Shown: positions 1 through 8,133 of the stretch, piece by piece | Layout: each line of letters starts with the position of its first letter | Numbering within the stretch: the first letter of the stretch is position 1 | Assembly: GCA_002309855.1 (NCBI GenBank) | Contig: DBYD01000060.1 | Coordinates: forward strand, 1 to 38,653 | DNA: 38,653 nucleotides | DNA from: Bacteroidales bacterium UBA1195 | GTDB taxonomy: Bacteria > Bacteroidota > Bacteroidia > Bacteroidales > WCHB1-69 | Direction: 5' to 3' | Program-made: the position numbers and the translations under genes | The notes under the pieces: generated by a model | Databases searched by the model: none | The model's input: the letters and a program-made list of their open reading frames with translations, nothing else | What the model was told of the DNA's origin: nothing

Positions 1-924
1 TATAAGACCTCCAAAGGATGTGACAGTTCCATCACTCTGAACCTGACTGTCAACCAGACCTATGTGGCAGACACCAATATTAATATATGTAGCGACATGC
101 TGCCCTTTGTCTATCAGGGGGACACAATGAACACCAACGGCGTTTACTTCTTGAACTACAAATCTATCCATGCGTGCGACAGCATCATCAGGGTGCACCT
201 CACCATCTATGATGTCGCAAAGGAGGCTGCAGAAGTGACCGTTTGCGAGAATGCATTCCCTTACACCTTTGCCGGACAAAGTTTCCCCAATGAAGGATAC
301 TACACAGTGACTCTCAAAACCATCCATGGCTGCGACAGCATCATTGCGCTGCACATCCACAAAAGACTGATTCCGTCCGCTCCGGTGACAGTCTACGGAC
401 CTGACAAAATCGGCAAGGAGGGTGTCTATCTGTTCTACATCGACTTGGTGGACAGTTTATACCCCATCACGAAATATGTATGGAGTGTACCTGCCGGATG
501 CACAATTGTTGGCCGCGACCGTGAAGAGGATTCCATTTGGGTGAACATTCCCGAGAACATGGGGCTGAACGAAGGGGACATCACAGTCTATGCCTTTAAC
601 GAGTGCGGGAGTTCCGCAACAACTGTCAAGCACATCAAGACATACATCAAATGCTCCATCCGCATTTACCCGAACCCTGTCATCGTCAATGGCGAAGTCA
701 CCATCGAATTCAATGACATGGTGGGCAAGAACATCGTCCGTATCACCGATGCGACCGGCAGAATACTCCATCAGGAGACCTTCGACATCAAACTGAGCCA
801 CGAAGAGGTCAAAATGCCGATCGGCAACTTTGCCAGTGGAGAGTATTTTGTCCGAGTGCAGACGAGGGATATGGCTATCCTGAAGAAGATTGTAGTGCTG
901 AAAGAGGCGGCTGCAAAAAAATAG
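1..924 (+). CDS. T9SS-sorted repeat protein, 5' partial
   Basis: The reading frame is open from the first base, so the gene starts outside the window. The visible part holds at least three degenerate repeats of about 45-50 residues, each ending in a motif like GCDSI followed by a beta strand (LNLTV, VHLTI, ALHIH), with paired cysteines. A PKD-like stretch follows around the middle. The last ~80 residues form a type IX secretion sorting domain: it begins IRIYPNPV, continues through a DATGRILHQ-like strand and ends in a FASGEYFVRVQT-like strand and a basic tail. Proteins of this kind cross the outer membrane by the T9SS and are anchored at the surface or released. The ligand is unknown. A strong terminator follows directly. 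Confidence 0.88.
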   Translation, partial: YKTSKGCDSSITLNLTVNQTYVADTNINICSDMLPFVYQGDTMNTNGVYFLNYKSIHACDSIIRVHLTIYDVAKEAAEVTVCENAFPYTFAGQSFPNEGYYTVTLKTIHGCDSIIALHIHKRLIPSAPVTVYGPDKIGKEGVYLFYIDLVDSLYPITKYVWSVPAGCTIVGRDREEDSIWVNIPENMGLNEGDITVYAFNECGSSATTVKHIKTYIKCSIRIYPNPVIVNGEVTIEFNDMVGKNIVRITDATGRILHQETFDIKLSHEEVKMPIGNFASGEYFVRVQTRDMAILKKIVVLKEAAAKK

Positions 925-945
925 GACATTGAACGGCTAAACCAT

Positions 946-978
946 AAATGGTTCCCCTAAAGGGAACCATTTTTTTTT
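946..978 (+). terminator. Rho-independent terminator
   Basis: A perfect 11-bp stem (AAATGGTTCCC at 946-956 with GGGAACCATTT at 962-972) has a 5-base loop and is followed by an uninterrupted T run to 978. It lies 22 bases after the T9SS gene's stop and isolates that gene from the following operon. Confidence 0.93.
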
Positions 979-1012
979 ACAGCATACAATAATAATAAGG
1001 CAAGCACGTTGT

Positions 1013-1765
1013 ATGAACATGCGAAAAATTATCACAACATTCTGGTTCCTGCTATCTGTGGCACTGCTCCCCGCCCAAAACAGTTGGGTGTTCAAGGGGA
1101 ATATCACCGACAGCCAGTTGGGAACCCCAATGGAAAACGCATGCATCCATAACATCAGCACAGGGGTGGCCACCTTCTCCAACGAAAAGGGCAACTTTGC
1201 CATGCTTATCAAGAACAGCGACACGCTCCTTATCACCCATGTGGGCTACGCCGTCTGCCACATTATCCTGAACGACTCGTTCAAAACGGACAAACAACGT
1301 CATGCCATCCGGATGACCATGCAAAGTATCCTGCTGAAAAGCGCCACTGTATACGCGCTCAAACCCTACCCGATTTTTCTGGAGGATGTGGCAAAAACAG
1401 CAAATTCGATGGAGAATGCAATTACGCTGAACGAAACGGAAAAGGCAGACGCCACCGCCAACCCTTCGCCACACCTTTACACATCCCACCCCATCAGCGT
1501 TTTATACAACACCTTCAGCCGAAAGGCCAAACTGGACCGCATGTACCGATACCTGCTGCAGCATGAGGACGAAGTAAGCAGGTTGGGCGCCAAATACAAT
1601 CCTGAAATCGTCTCACGGCTGAGCGGATTGGAGGGGAGCGACCTGGAGGATTTCATGTGCTACTGCTCCTTTTCCTATTACACCCTGATCAAGGCTGACG
1701 ATGACGAAATCGCCCACATGATTATCGGAAGGCTACAGGAATACCGGAAGAAAAATGGCCGATAA
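1013..1765 (+). CDS. Secreted carboxypeptidase-regulatory-like domain protein
   Basis: A 250-residue protein. It begins with a signal peptide (basic start MNMRK, hydrophobic core, cleavage after LLPAQ). An N-terminal carboxypeptidase-regulatory-like (CarboxypepD_reg-like) beta domain follows, with the family's usual order: GNITD, then GTPMENACI, then GVATFSNEKGNF, then LLITHVGY. The remainder is helical and charged with no recognised enzyme motif. In Bacteroidota this domain usually sits at the N-terminus of TonB-dependent receptors or in small periplasmic/surface proteins; no barrel follows here. The start could also be the second ATG at 1019. Its 3' end overlaps miaA by 11 bases, so translation of the two is probably coupled. 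Confidence 0.8.
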   Translation: MNMRKIITTFWFLLSVALLPAQNSWVFKGNITDSQLGTPMENACIHNISTGVATFSNEKGNFAMLIKNSDTLLITHVGYAVCHIILNDSFKTDKQRHAIRMTMQSILLKSATVYALKPYPIFLEDVAKTANSMENAITLNETEKADATANPSPHLYTSHPISVLYNTFSRKAKLDRMYRYLLQHEDEVSRLGAKYNPEIVSRLSGLEGSDLEDFMCYCSFSYYTLIKADDDEIAHMIIGRLQEYRKKNGR

Positions 1766-2693
1766 CCCTCTCCCTCTCATCTGCATCACCGGACCGACCG
1801 CCACAGGCAAAACAAAACTGGCTGTCGCGCTCGCCGAACGCCTTGATGCAGCCATCATCAGTGCCGATTCACGCCAAGTTTACAAGGGAATGGATATCGG
1901 AACCGGAAAGGATCTGTCGGAATACCACCTCCACGGGAAGGATATCCCCCATTACCTGATTGACATCCGCGAAGCTGGCGAAAACTACAACATTTTTGAA
2001 TACAGTCGGGACTTCGACCGGGTGTATGAATCGTTGAAGGAGGAGGGGAAACCGGTGGTGCTGTGCGGCGGAAGCGGCATGTACGTGGAATCCGTCCTGA
2101 AAAGATATCCCCTGCAGGAGGTGCCGCACAACGAGACGTTACGGCAGGAGTTAGCCGGAAAAAGCATGGAGGAGCTGACAGAACTGCTGAAACAGTTCAT
2201 ACGCCTGCACAACCACACCGACACCGAAACACGGGAGCGTCTGCTGCGGGCTCTGGAAATCCAAACCTACTACAAGGAGCATGGCATCGTTCAGACAGAT
2301 GAGCGGACTGAACACATTCTGTTTTATGTGGCATACCCGAGGGAACTGCTGCGGGAGCGCATCACGCAACGGTTATACCAAAGGTTGGATGAGGGTATGG
2401 TTGAAGAGGTAAGACAACTGCTTGAGCAGGGGTTGGAAAAGGAGCAGCTCACCTACTACGGATTGGAATACAAATGGATCACACTTTACCTGTGCGGGGA
2501 GATAAGTTATGCCGAAATGGTAGGAAAACTCAACACCGCCATACACCAGTTCGCCAAGCGGCAGGAGACATGGTTCCGACACATGGAGCGGAACGGATTC
2601 AGGCTGAACCGCATCGACGGCTGCCTTGATATGGAAGGCAAAGTGGAACTGATATTGCGGAAAATTCACGAAAATAACAGGACAAGGATATGA
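1755..2693 (+). CDS. miaA: tRNA dimethylallyltransferase
   Basis: This enzyme transfers a dimethylallyl group from DMAPP to N6 of A37 in tRNAs that read codons starting with U. The 312 residues match the family length. The P-loop GPTATGKT is at residues 13-20, followed by the DSRQVYKGMDIGTGK motif around residues 37-51 that binds tRNA and DMAPP. A YLID segment and an FGGSGMY-type motif (CGGSGMYVES) follow. The C-terminal RQETWFR segment is also typical. It overlaps both neighbours (11 bases upstream, 4 bases ATGA downstream), so it lies inside an operon with secreted proteins of unrelated function. Confidence 0.96.
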   Translation: MADNPLPLICITGPTATGKTKLAVALAERLDAAIISADSRQVYKGMDIGTGKDLSEYHLHGKDIPHYLIDIREAGENYNIFEYSRDFDRVYESLKEEGKPVVLCGGSGMYVESVLKRYPLQEVPHNETLRQELAGKSMEELTELLKQFIRLHNHTDTETRERLLRALEIQTYYKEHGIVQTDERTEHILFYVAYPRELLRERITQRLYQRLDEGMVEEVRQLLEQGLEKEQLTYYGLEYKWITLYLCGEISYAEMVGKLNTAIHQFAKRQETWFRHMERNGFRLNRIDGCLDMEGKVELILRKIHENNRTRI

Positions 2694-4255
2694 GAAAAAA
2701 ACTTTTGTTCGGACTGATTTGTGTCATGACCTTTCCCTTGCAGGCACAGAAACAGCGACCCACAGATGTCGGCGAAGGCTTGCATATCTCTGCGGTTTGG
2801 GCGGCACATTGTCATAATGTCTCCAAAGAGATACAATATTACTGTTACAGCACGCAAGAACGGTTCTTCTTCACCTTTGAGGTGGAGGATTCCACCCTGA
2901 CACTGACAGAGCCTTTTTTGTCAGAGGCGGATGTGGAACCGGAGGATCGGGTGGAGCTCTTCTTCTCCCACACGCGGGAGATGCAGGAATACTACTGCAT
3001 GGAAATTGACCCGAAAGGACGGGTGCTGGACTACAAGGCACGCTATTACCGCCAGTTCGACTACAATTGGAACTTTGCTTCGCTGAAAGTCACCGCCATG
3101 ATCACCCCGTGGGGCTACCGTATTGGCGGCAGCCTGCTCCGAAGCGAACTTGAACAGTTGGGATGCGACTTGGAGAACGGCTTCTGGATGGGCATTTTTC
3201 AGGATGATTTCAAACAGGACGGCTCTGTAATATGGCACTCATACATCCGAAGCGAAGACACGGTGCCTGACTTCCACAAACCGGATATACTGTTCCCCTG
3301 CGTGATGCATCCGAAACAGGAATACCGGGGCGTGGTTATTTATCCGAATGACGTCACTTCTGTCGGCATGAAGGAATGGAAACGGCGAATCCGGCAGAGC
3401 GGCATCAATCTGATAGGGCTGCACGCCGCCACCTCCAACGACCCCTTGGACACCCTCGCGGCCTTTGTACAAAGCCGCACCGGCAGACAATTCCTACGGA
3501 TCTGCAGAAGGATGCATGTGGATGTGGAATACGAAGTACATGCCCTGCTGCACCTGCTGCCACGCGAACTGTACTCCACACATCCGGAATTTTTCCGTAT
3601 GGACACCAACGGACAACGGGTTGCGGACTACAATCTGTGCTTTTCCAATGAGGAGGCGGTGAAGGCGATGGAGCCGCAACTGGCAGCCATCCTGCAATGG
3701 ATGAAACCCACCACCCACCGCTATTTCTTCTGGCCGGACGACAAGCAGGAGAAGTTCTGCCATTGCGAAAAATGCCGGAATTACTCCCCTTCGGAGCAAT
3801 CGCTGATGTATGAGAAGGCGTTGCTGAAAATGATACTGGCATACGACCCAAAGGCGAAACTGGCCCATCTGGCCTATCACCAGACCCAAGCCGCACCGGT
3901 GAAAGTCCGCGCGGACAGCGGAATTTTTCTGGAATTCGCACCCATACTCCGCAACTACAACTACCCGCTCCCGCCGGAATCAGACAAGGTTCTGCAGGAA
4001 AACATGCTGGCTTTCCCCAATCAGAACCATATCCTGGAATATTGGTTAGACGAATCGATGTATGCCCACTGGAAGCGGAATGCCTTGGTGCCGCTTCCTT
4101 TCCAGCCTGAAAGCTGCCGGCGAGATATCAGGTACTACCGGGAAACCGGAGCCACCTCCATCACCTGCTTCGCCACCTGGCTCAACGGCGACTATCTGCG
4201 CCTTTTCGGCAGCACCGAAGCGATTTTCACAAGTTACAGGCATTGCTTTGAATAA
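2690..4255 (+). CDS. Secreted DUF4838-like protein with carbohydrate-binding-like N-terminus
   Basis: A 521-residue exported protein with a signal peptide (MRKKLLFGLICVMTFPLQAQ). The N-terminal ~200 residues resemble the family 9-like carbohydrate-binding fold found in Bacteroidota exported proteins (FFTFEVEDSTLTL, EDRVELFFS, YYCMEIDPKGRVLDYK). The C-terminal half resembles DUF4838: it carries FWPDD followed by a CHCEKC cysteine cluster near residue 360, and later an EYWLDESMY motif. DUF4838 proteins look like TIM-barrel glycoside-hydrolase relatives, but no reaction is established here. The start overlaps the miaA stop by 4 bases. Family assignment is from motif recognition only. Confidence 0.72.
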   Translation: MRKKLLFGLICVMTFPLQAQKQRPTDVGEGLHISAVWAAHCHNVSKEIQYYCYSTQERFFFTFEVEDSTLTLTEPFLSEADVEPEDRVELFFSHTREMQEYYCMEIDPKGRVLDYKARYYRQFDYNWNFASLKVTAMITPWGYRIGGSLLRSELEQLGCDLENGFWMGIFQDDFKQDGSVIWHSYIRSEDTVPDFHKPDILFPCVMHPKQEYRGVVIYPNDVTSVGMKEWKRRIRQSGINLIGLHAATSNDPLDTLAAFVQSRTGRQFLRICRRMHVDVEYEVHALLHLLPRELYSTHPEFFRMDTNGQRVADYNLCFSNEEAVKAMEPQLAAILQWMKPTTHRYFFWPDDKQEKFCHCEKCRNYSPSEQSLMYEKALLKMILAYDPKAKLAHLAYHQTQAAPVKVRADSGIFLEFAPILRNYNYPLPPESDKVLQENMLAFPNQNHILEYWLDESMYAHWKRNALVPLPFQPESCRRDIRYYRETGATSITCFATWLNGDYLRLFGSTEAIFTSYRHCFE

Positions 4256-4319
4256 CCGGAACCAGCCTTCTGCACAATAAACGCCGCATTGCTGCGTTTG
4301 TCTGTAAAAACTATGCAGC

Positions 4320-5216
4320 ATGAAACACATCATCACAACCACCAAAATTATCTTTGTATCCCTGTTGTTTGCATTGTCCGCATGTCCGGTCATGGCTCAG
4401 ACAAAAGTGGATCCGGACATTCTTCACATTAACAGCCTGATAAAGGCAGGAAAACTTGAAGAGGCTCACGCCTTCGCCAAAGAAAAGTACCAAGCGGCAA
4501 ACCCTTCCGATTCCTCATATTTGAATGCTGTGATCACACTCTTTCTAACAGATTATGAATGCGAACGACTTTTGCGGCTGCAGGAGGACTTTTCCAAAAG
4601 CATGGAAATCAATCAGGAGCTACTAAAAATAATTCAACTGCACAAAAAATATTTCATCAAGGAATTTGCCAATCTTGCCAATCTGGAATTTTTTGTTTAC
4701 CGGAATCTGACAGTATGCCACACCGGTTTGAAGGAATATGACAATGCGCAGAAATACAGAAAACTGCTTTACAAGGCACAAAAGAAGGGCAAACTGCCTT
4801 GCGAATACAACCTTTGCCAATATTTCAATTTCGACTTTTTCAAAGTGGACACGCTGAATGTATGGGGCTACGAATGGTACGACCAGCTGCCGAAAAACCG
4901 TTTCTCCTCCAGTTTCACTAAAATCGTTTATTATGTCTATAATACGGATTCATTGGGTAATGACAAGGATCTGCTGTACCGTTTGCATGTGCTGATGTTC
5001 CATGGCACCGGCCAGCCCTTTGACTACATCATGGACAAACGCATCAGTACGGAAAAAGGGGAAATCAGCGGCTCCATGTATGCCTACACCTACCAGGAGG
5101 ATATTGATTTTAAAAAACTTCACAATGATGTGCTGGAGATTGTCAGGGAGAACAAACAGACCGACACCCGCCGGTTCAACCAAGGTAACGCCGTAAATAT
5201 CCAAATAAAACAATAG
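4320..5216 (+). CDS. Secreted protein of unknown function, TPR-like
   Basis: A 298-residue protein with a clear signal peptide (MKHIITTTKIIFVSLLFALS, then ending at VMAQ). The N-terminal half is helical, with alternating pairs that look like weak tetratricopeptide repeats (SLIKAGKLEEAHAFAKEKY; LKEYDNAQKYRKLLYKAQ). The C-terminal half is richer in aromatic residues and strands. There is no catalytic motif. The gap to the preceding gene is 64 bases and contains only a weak mismatched hairpin, so it may be cotranscribed with it. Confidence 0.65.
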   Translation: MKHIITTTKIIFVSLLFALSACPVMAQTKVDPDILHINSLIKAGKLEEAHAFAKEKYQAANPSDSSYLNAVITLFLTDYECERLLRLQEDFSKSMEINQELLKIIQLHKKYFIKEFANLANLEFFVYRNLTVCHTGLKEYDNAQKYRKLLYKAQKKGKLPCEYNLCQYFNFDFFKVDTLNVWGYEWYDQLPKNRFSSSFTKIVYYVYNTDSLGNDKDLLYRLHVLMFHGTGQPFDYIMDKRISTEKGEISGSMYAYTYQEDIDFKKLHNDVLEIVRENKQTDTRRFNQGNAVNIQIKQ

Positions 5217-5259
5217 CGAAAACCTCAACCATTACAACCGCCACAACCGTTTTTTTTTG

Positions 5260-5267
5260 TATCTTTG
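5260..5267 (+). promoter_or_regulatory. Bacteroidota -7 box (TATCTTTG) for the dinD-like gene
   Basis: TATCTTTG matches the TAnnTTTG element read by the Bacteroidota housekeeping sigma factor. It lies 55 bases before the dinD-like start, after a T tract. No good -33 TTG element was found at the usual spacing. Confidence 0.6.
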
Positions 5268-5322
5268 CAGCATGAAAATAGACGAAAAAAAAATATGCTA
5301 ATCTTATAAAATGCAATAAATT

Positions 5323-5952
5323 ATGAGAACCAAACTAACCCCAAAGGCCGTTTCTTTATTCGAAAGCATAAAGAACATTGATGAGAATGGCAACGAGTAT
5401 TGGACTTCGCGCAGTTTGTGGAAGATTCTGGAATACACGGAATACAGGCATTTTCTTCCTGTTATTGAAAAAGCCAAATTAGCTTGTAAAAACAGTGGGC
5501 AAAAAATAGAGGACCATTTCGAGGATATCCTCGAAATGATAGTGATAGGAAAAGGCGGTGAACGTCAGGTGGATTCTGTCAAATTATCAAGATATGCATG
5601 CTACCTGATTGTGCAAAATGCGGATCCGAGCAAGAAGATTGTGGCGCAGGGGCAAACCTATTTCGCTATTCAGACCCGCATAGCGGAAGTCCAGCAGATG
5701 AAGGAATACCAGGTACTTTCCACAGAGGAGGAAAAACGGTTGTTTCTTCGTGCAGAATTGCAGACACACAACACCCTATTGGCAGGTGCGGCAAAGGATG
5801 CTGGTGTGATAGATTCAAGAGATTATGCAATTTTTCAAAACTATGGATACCAAGGGCTGTACGGTGGCATGACGGCTAAAGACATACATGCCAAAAAGGG
5901 ATTGAAGAAGAGTCAGAAGATATTGGATTCAGATAACAAGGAACTGCTATGA
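5323..5952 (+). CDS. DinD-like damage-inducible protein, C-terminally short
   Basis: A 209-residue protein that follows DNA-damage-inducible protein D: a Bro-N-like N-terminal domain (FESIKNIDENGNEYWTSR, RHFLPVIEKAKLAC), then LSRYACYLIVQNADPSK and the IFQNYGYQGLYGGM segment. In Escherichia coli DinD is LexA-regulated and antagonises RecA filaments; that role is family knowledge only. Full-length DinD is roughly 270-280 residues and continues past KSQKILD with a helical tail. Here the match stops at that point and the frame ends after about eight unrelated residues. The stop overlaps the next start (ATGA), so the tail appears to have been lost at this junction. No LexA-like box was recognised upstream. 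Confidence 0.8.
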   Translation: MRTKLTPKAVSLFESIKNIDENGNEYWTSRSLWKILEYTEYRHFLPVIEKAKLACKNSGQKIEDHFEDILEMIVIGKGGERQVDSVKLSRYACYLIVQNADPSKKIVAQGQTYFAIQTRIAEVQQMKEYQVLSTEEEKRLFLRAELQTHNTLLAGAAKDAGVIDSRDYAIFQNYGYQGLYGGMTAKDIHAKKGLKKSQKILDSDNKELL

Positions 5953-6857
5953 CAAACGAACACCCAAATATTGTGACTGACACAATCAACAACGCTAATG
6001 ATTCCAAACACCTCTATTTCCTGTATGGGATAGTGGCCTACGGGCTGTTTTACTTACTTTGGGGCAGTACGTTACCTGTTTTCATGACTATGGAACGGCT
6101 GTTGCACCCGACAGCCGTGCTGATTGCTACGAGCGTTGCAGAACTAGTGCTTTTCTGCTTCCTGTTCCGGAAACCTAAACTGATAGACATCAAGTGGATA
6201 CCCTTTGTCGGCATCATCATCCTGCCGACAGTGATCTCCTATCTGGTGCTACAGGCTGAAATCCATTTGTTTCCAGACATTCCAACATCTGCCGAACAGT
6301 TGGTGAAACACCATGTCAGCAAACCGGTTATGGACAATTTGCGCTTTTGGACGGGCATTATCACCTGGTTTGGGATCATGGTTTTCGTATGGGAAAATTA
6401 CCGTTCTGAAAATAGGGACCCCAACGCAAGGGAGGCCAACGGAAATTCACGTGGTTTTTACGGCGGCATACTGTTTTCCATCACCTTCTCACTCATCCTT
6501 TCAATAGCAAGCGATGTGGCCAAAAGCCTTTGGACTGTTTTTCCGCAGCAACTGCTGCTTTGGGAAATCATTTTCAACACATTGTTCCTGCTGCTCACCT
6601 CCGGCGCCGTTTTCCTGCTGGTGAAAAAACGCCACGTGGTATGGCCGTTCGCGCTCATTCTGCTGCTTGCAGCCATCAGTTATGGTTCCAGTCACTTCAT
6701 GGATATTGTTTTTGCCGGACAAAACCCGCCTGATGACCCGTCTTTTTACATGAAGCCCCACATACTGATTGACATTTTGTGCAACTACCTGTTCCTGCTC
6801 CTCGCATTCATTCTGTACCGGAAAGAGATGCGGAGGCAACAGCATCAACTGTCATGA
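5949..6857 (+). CDS. Multipass membrane protein of unknown function
   Basis: A 302-residue protein with about seven to eight hydrophobic segments (for example around FLYGIVAYGLFYLLWGS, WIPFVGIIILPTVISYLVL and FALILLLAAISYGSSHFM) and charged cytoplasmic loops. No transporter or enzyme motif was recognised. It overlaps the dinD-like stop by 4 bases and its own stop overlaps the next gene's start by 4 bases, which suggests translational coupling across the three genes. Confidence 0.65.
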   Translation: MTNEHPNIVTDTINNANDSKHLYFLYGIVAYGLFYLLWGSTLPVFMTMERLLHPTAVLIATSVAELVLFCFLFRKPKLIDIKWIPFVGIIILPTVISYLVLQAEIHLFPDIPTSAEQLVKHHVSKPVMDNLRFWTGIITWFGIMVFVWENYRSENRDPNAREANGNSRGFYGGILFSITFSLILSIASDVAKSLWTVFPQQLLLWEIIFNTLFLLLTSGAVFLLVKKRHVVWPFALILLLAAISYGSSHFMDIVFAGQNPPDDPSFYMKPHILIDILCNYLFLLLAFILYRKEMRRQQHQLS

Positions 6858-7711
6858 ACATGCCCTTACACCTCTTCATCGCGCTGTTGTGCCTGCTGAC
6901 AATGATGCCGCTGTCAGCCCAGCAGCCCCTTTTCCGCGGGGAGGAGGGCGAGGTGGTCATCGCACGGTTGGGCGGGCTGCTGCCGGACACGGTCACGCTG
7001 GTGGGGAGCCTGCAGGGGATGGCCATCCACCGGCGGCAGGCCTACCTGCTCCGGGACAAGGGGCAGTGCGTGGTCATCGACCTGAAGCGGAAGCGCTTTG
7101 TCACCACCTTCCAACTTCCTGACAACCATTCCCACTGCAACAACGCCGCGTTCGGCAAAGGGAAGAAACCGCTGCTGTATGTTTCCGAGTGTTTCGGGGA
7201 GAAACGCTGCCTGGTGACCGATGTTTTCAGCCCGGAGCGGCGCCTGGTGCAAACCATCCGGTACCGGACGCCCCACTTTGCGCAGGACTGGTGCCTGGAT
7301 GCGGAGCGCGGTTACCTGTACGCCTACAGCGGTGTGCGGGGCGGTCCCATGCAGTTGAACAAATTCAGCCTCCCCCCTGCCGGCAGCGACAGCGTGGAAC
7401 TGCACGACACGGAGCTGCTGGAGCGCTGTCCGGTTTCGTGTGTCAAGGTGGCGCAGGGCAGCAAGATCCACCGCAGCTGCGCCTTCCTGCCCGACGGGGA
7501 CGAAGCGGGAAACTATTTTCTGCATGTCATTGACCTGGAAAAACAAACGGAACTGTGCCGGCTGGACCTGAACCGCATCGGCTGCGAGCCGGAGGGGGTG
7601 GACATCAAGGGCCGATGGCTGTATGTCAGCTTTCACACACCGGATCCGGCCGACAACATGATTTACAGGTTCCGGATCCGCCCCTCCTTTTTCAGACGCA
7701 ACGGCCATTAG
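6854..7711 (+). CDS. Secreted beta-propeller-like protein
   Basis: A 285-residue protein starting at the ATG that overlaps the previous stop. A longer frame begins at 6779, but this start places a signal peptide (MNMPLHLFIALLCLLTMMPL, ending SAQQ) at the N-terminus. The mature part shows repeated strand patterns typical of propeller blades: LQGMAIHRRQAYLLRDKGQC, KKPLLYVSEC, RGYLYAYSG and EGVDIKGRWLYVSFH. There are several cysteines. No catalytic motif is visible and the ligand is unknown. GC content is visibly higher than in the dinD-like and membrane genes just upstream. A bidirectional terminator follows. Confidence 0.65.
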   Translation: MNMPLHLFIALLCLLTMMPLSAQQPLFRGEEGEVVIARLGGLLPDTVTLVGSLQGMAIHRRQAYLLRDKGQCVVIDLKRKRFVTTFQLPDNHSHCNNAAFGKGKKPLLYVSECFGEKRCLVTDVFSPERRLVQTIRYRTPHFAQDWCLDAERGYLYAYSGVRGGPMQLNKFSLPPAGSDSVELHDTELLERCPVSCVKVAQGSKIHRSCAFLPDGDEAGNYFLHVIDLEKQTELCRLDLNRIGCEPEGVDIKGRWLYVSFHTPDPADNMIYRFRIRPSFFRRNGH

Positions 7712-7725
7712 GGCAACGGCACAAA

Positions 7726-7756
7726 AAAAAAGGCCTCTGAAACAGAAGCCTTTTTT
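7726..7756. terminator. Bidirectional terminator between convergent genes
   Basis: A-rich stem AAAAAAGGC/GCCTTTTTT continues through one C:A mismatch into TCTG/CAGA around a 3-base AAA loop. It has a T run on each strand, so it can end both the plus-strand secreted-protein operon and the minus-strand HU transcript. Confidence 0.88.
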
Positions 7757-7774
7757 GTAGGAAAAACGGAAGGA

Positions 7775-8038
7775 TTACATATCCATCCCAGCCCCGGCTT
7801 TGAATTTCACCGATTTGCTGGCTTTAATTTTAATCACTTCACCCGTCCGGGGATTACGGCCTTTGCGGGCAGGCCTTTCAACCACGGAAAAAGTTCCGAA
7901 ACCCAACAGGACAACCTTCTCGCCCTTTTTCAACGTTTCAACGGTAGTATCCATCATGGCGTCCAATGCCTTTTTGGCCTGGACTTTCGTCATACCGGCT
8001 TTTTCAGCCATTGCATTAACTAAATCGGCTTTGTACAT
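7775..8038 (-). CDS. HU-family DNA-binding protein
   Basis: An 87-residue nucleoid protein of the HU/IHF family, close to the usual 90 residues. It has the N-terminal two-helix dimerisation region (MYKADLVNAMAEKAGMTK, then AKKALDAMMD), the GFGTFSVVERPARKGRNPRTGE arm that inserts into the DNA minor groove, and the SKSVKFKAG closing strand. It bends and compacts DNA as a dimer. The acidic and methionine tail (GMDM) is unremarkable. A TAnnTTTG box lies 35 bases upstream. Confidence 0.96.
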   Translation of the reverse strand: MYKADLVNAMAEKAGMTKVQAKKALDAMMDTTVETLKKGEKVVLLGFGTFSVVERPARKGRNPRTGEVIKIKASKSVKFKAGAGMDM

Positions 8039-8072
8039 AATTGTAATATTTAATTGTTATGAAAAAGATTCG

Positions 8073-8080
8073 CAAAAGTA
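8073..8080 (-). promoter_or_regulatory. -7 box (TACTTTTG) of the HU gene
   Basis: Read on the minus strand this is TACTTTTG, a match to TAnnTTTG, ending 35 bases before the HU start codon. The upstream DNA is very AT-rich. Confidence 0.65.
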
Positions 8081-8133
8081 ATCAAAAATCAGCTTTTAAA
8101 GCCACTTTTTTTTCAAAAATATCAAAAAAAACA

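Noticed and set aside
4279..4299. Hairpin AAACGC...GCGTTT after the DUF4838-like gene
   Set aside because: The stem has a mismatch, is short and has no T tract, so it was not called a terminator.
5272..5301. Nine-codon frame after the dinD promoter
   Set aside because: Too short and without attenuator-like features; most likely chance.
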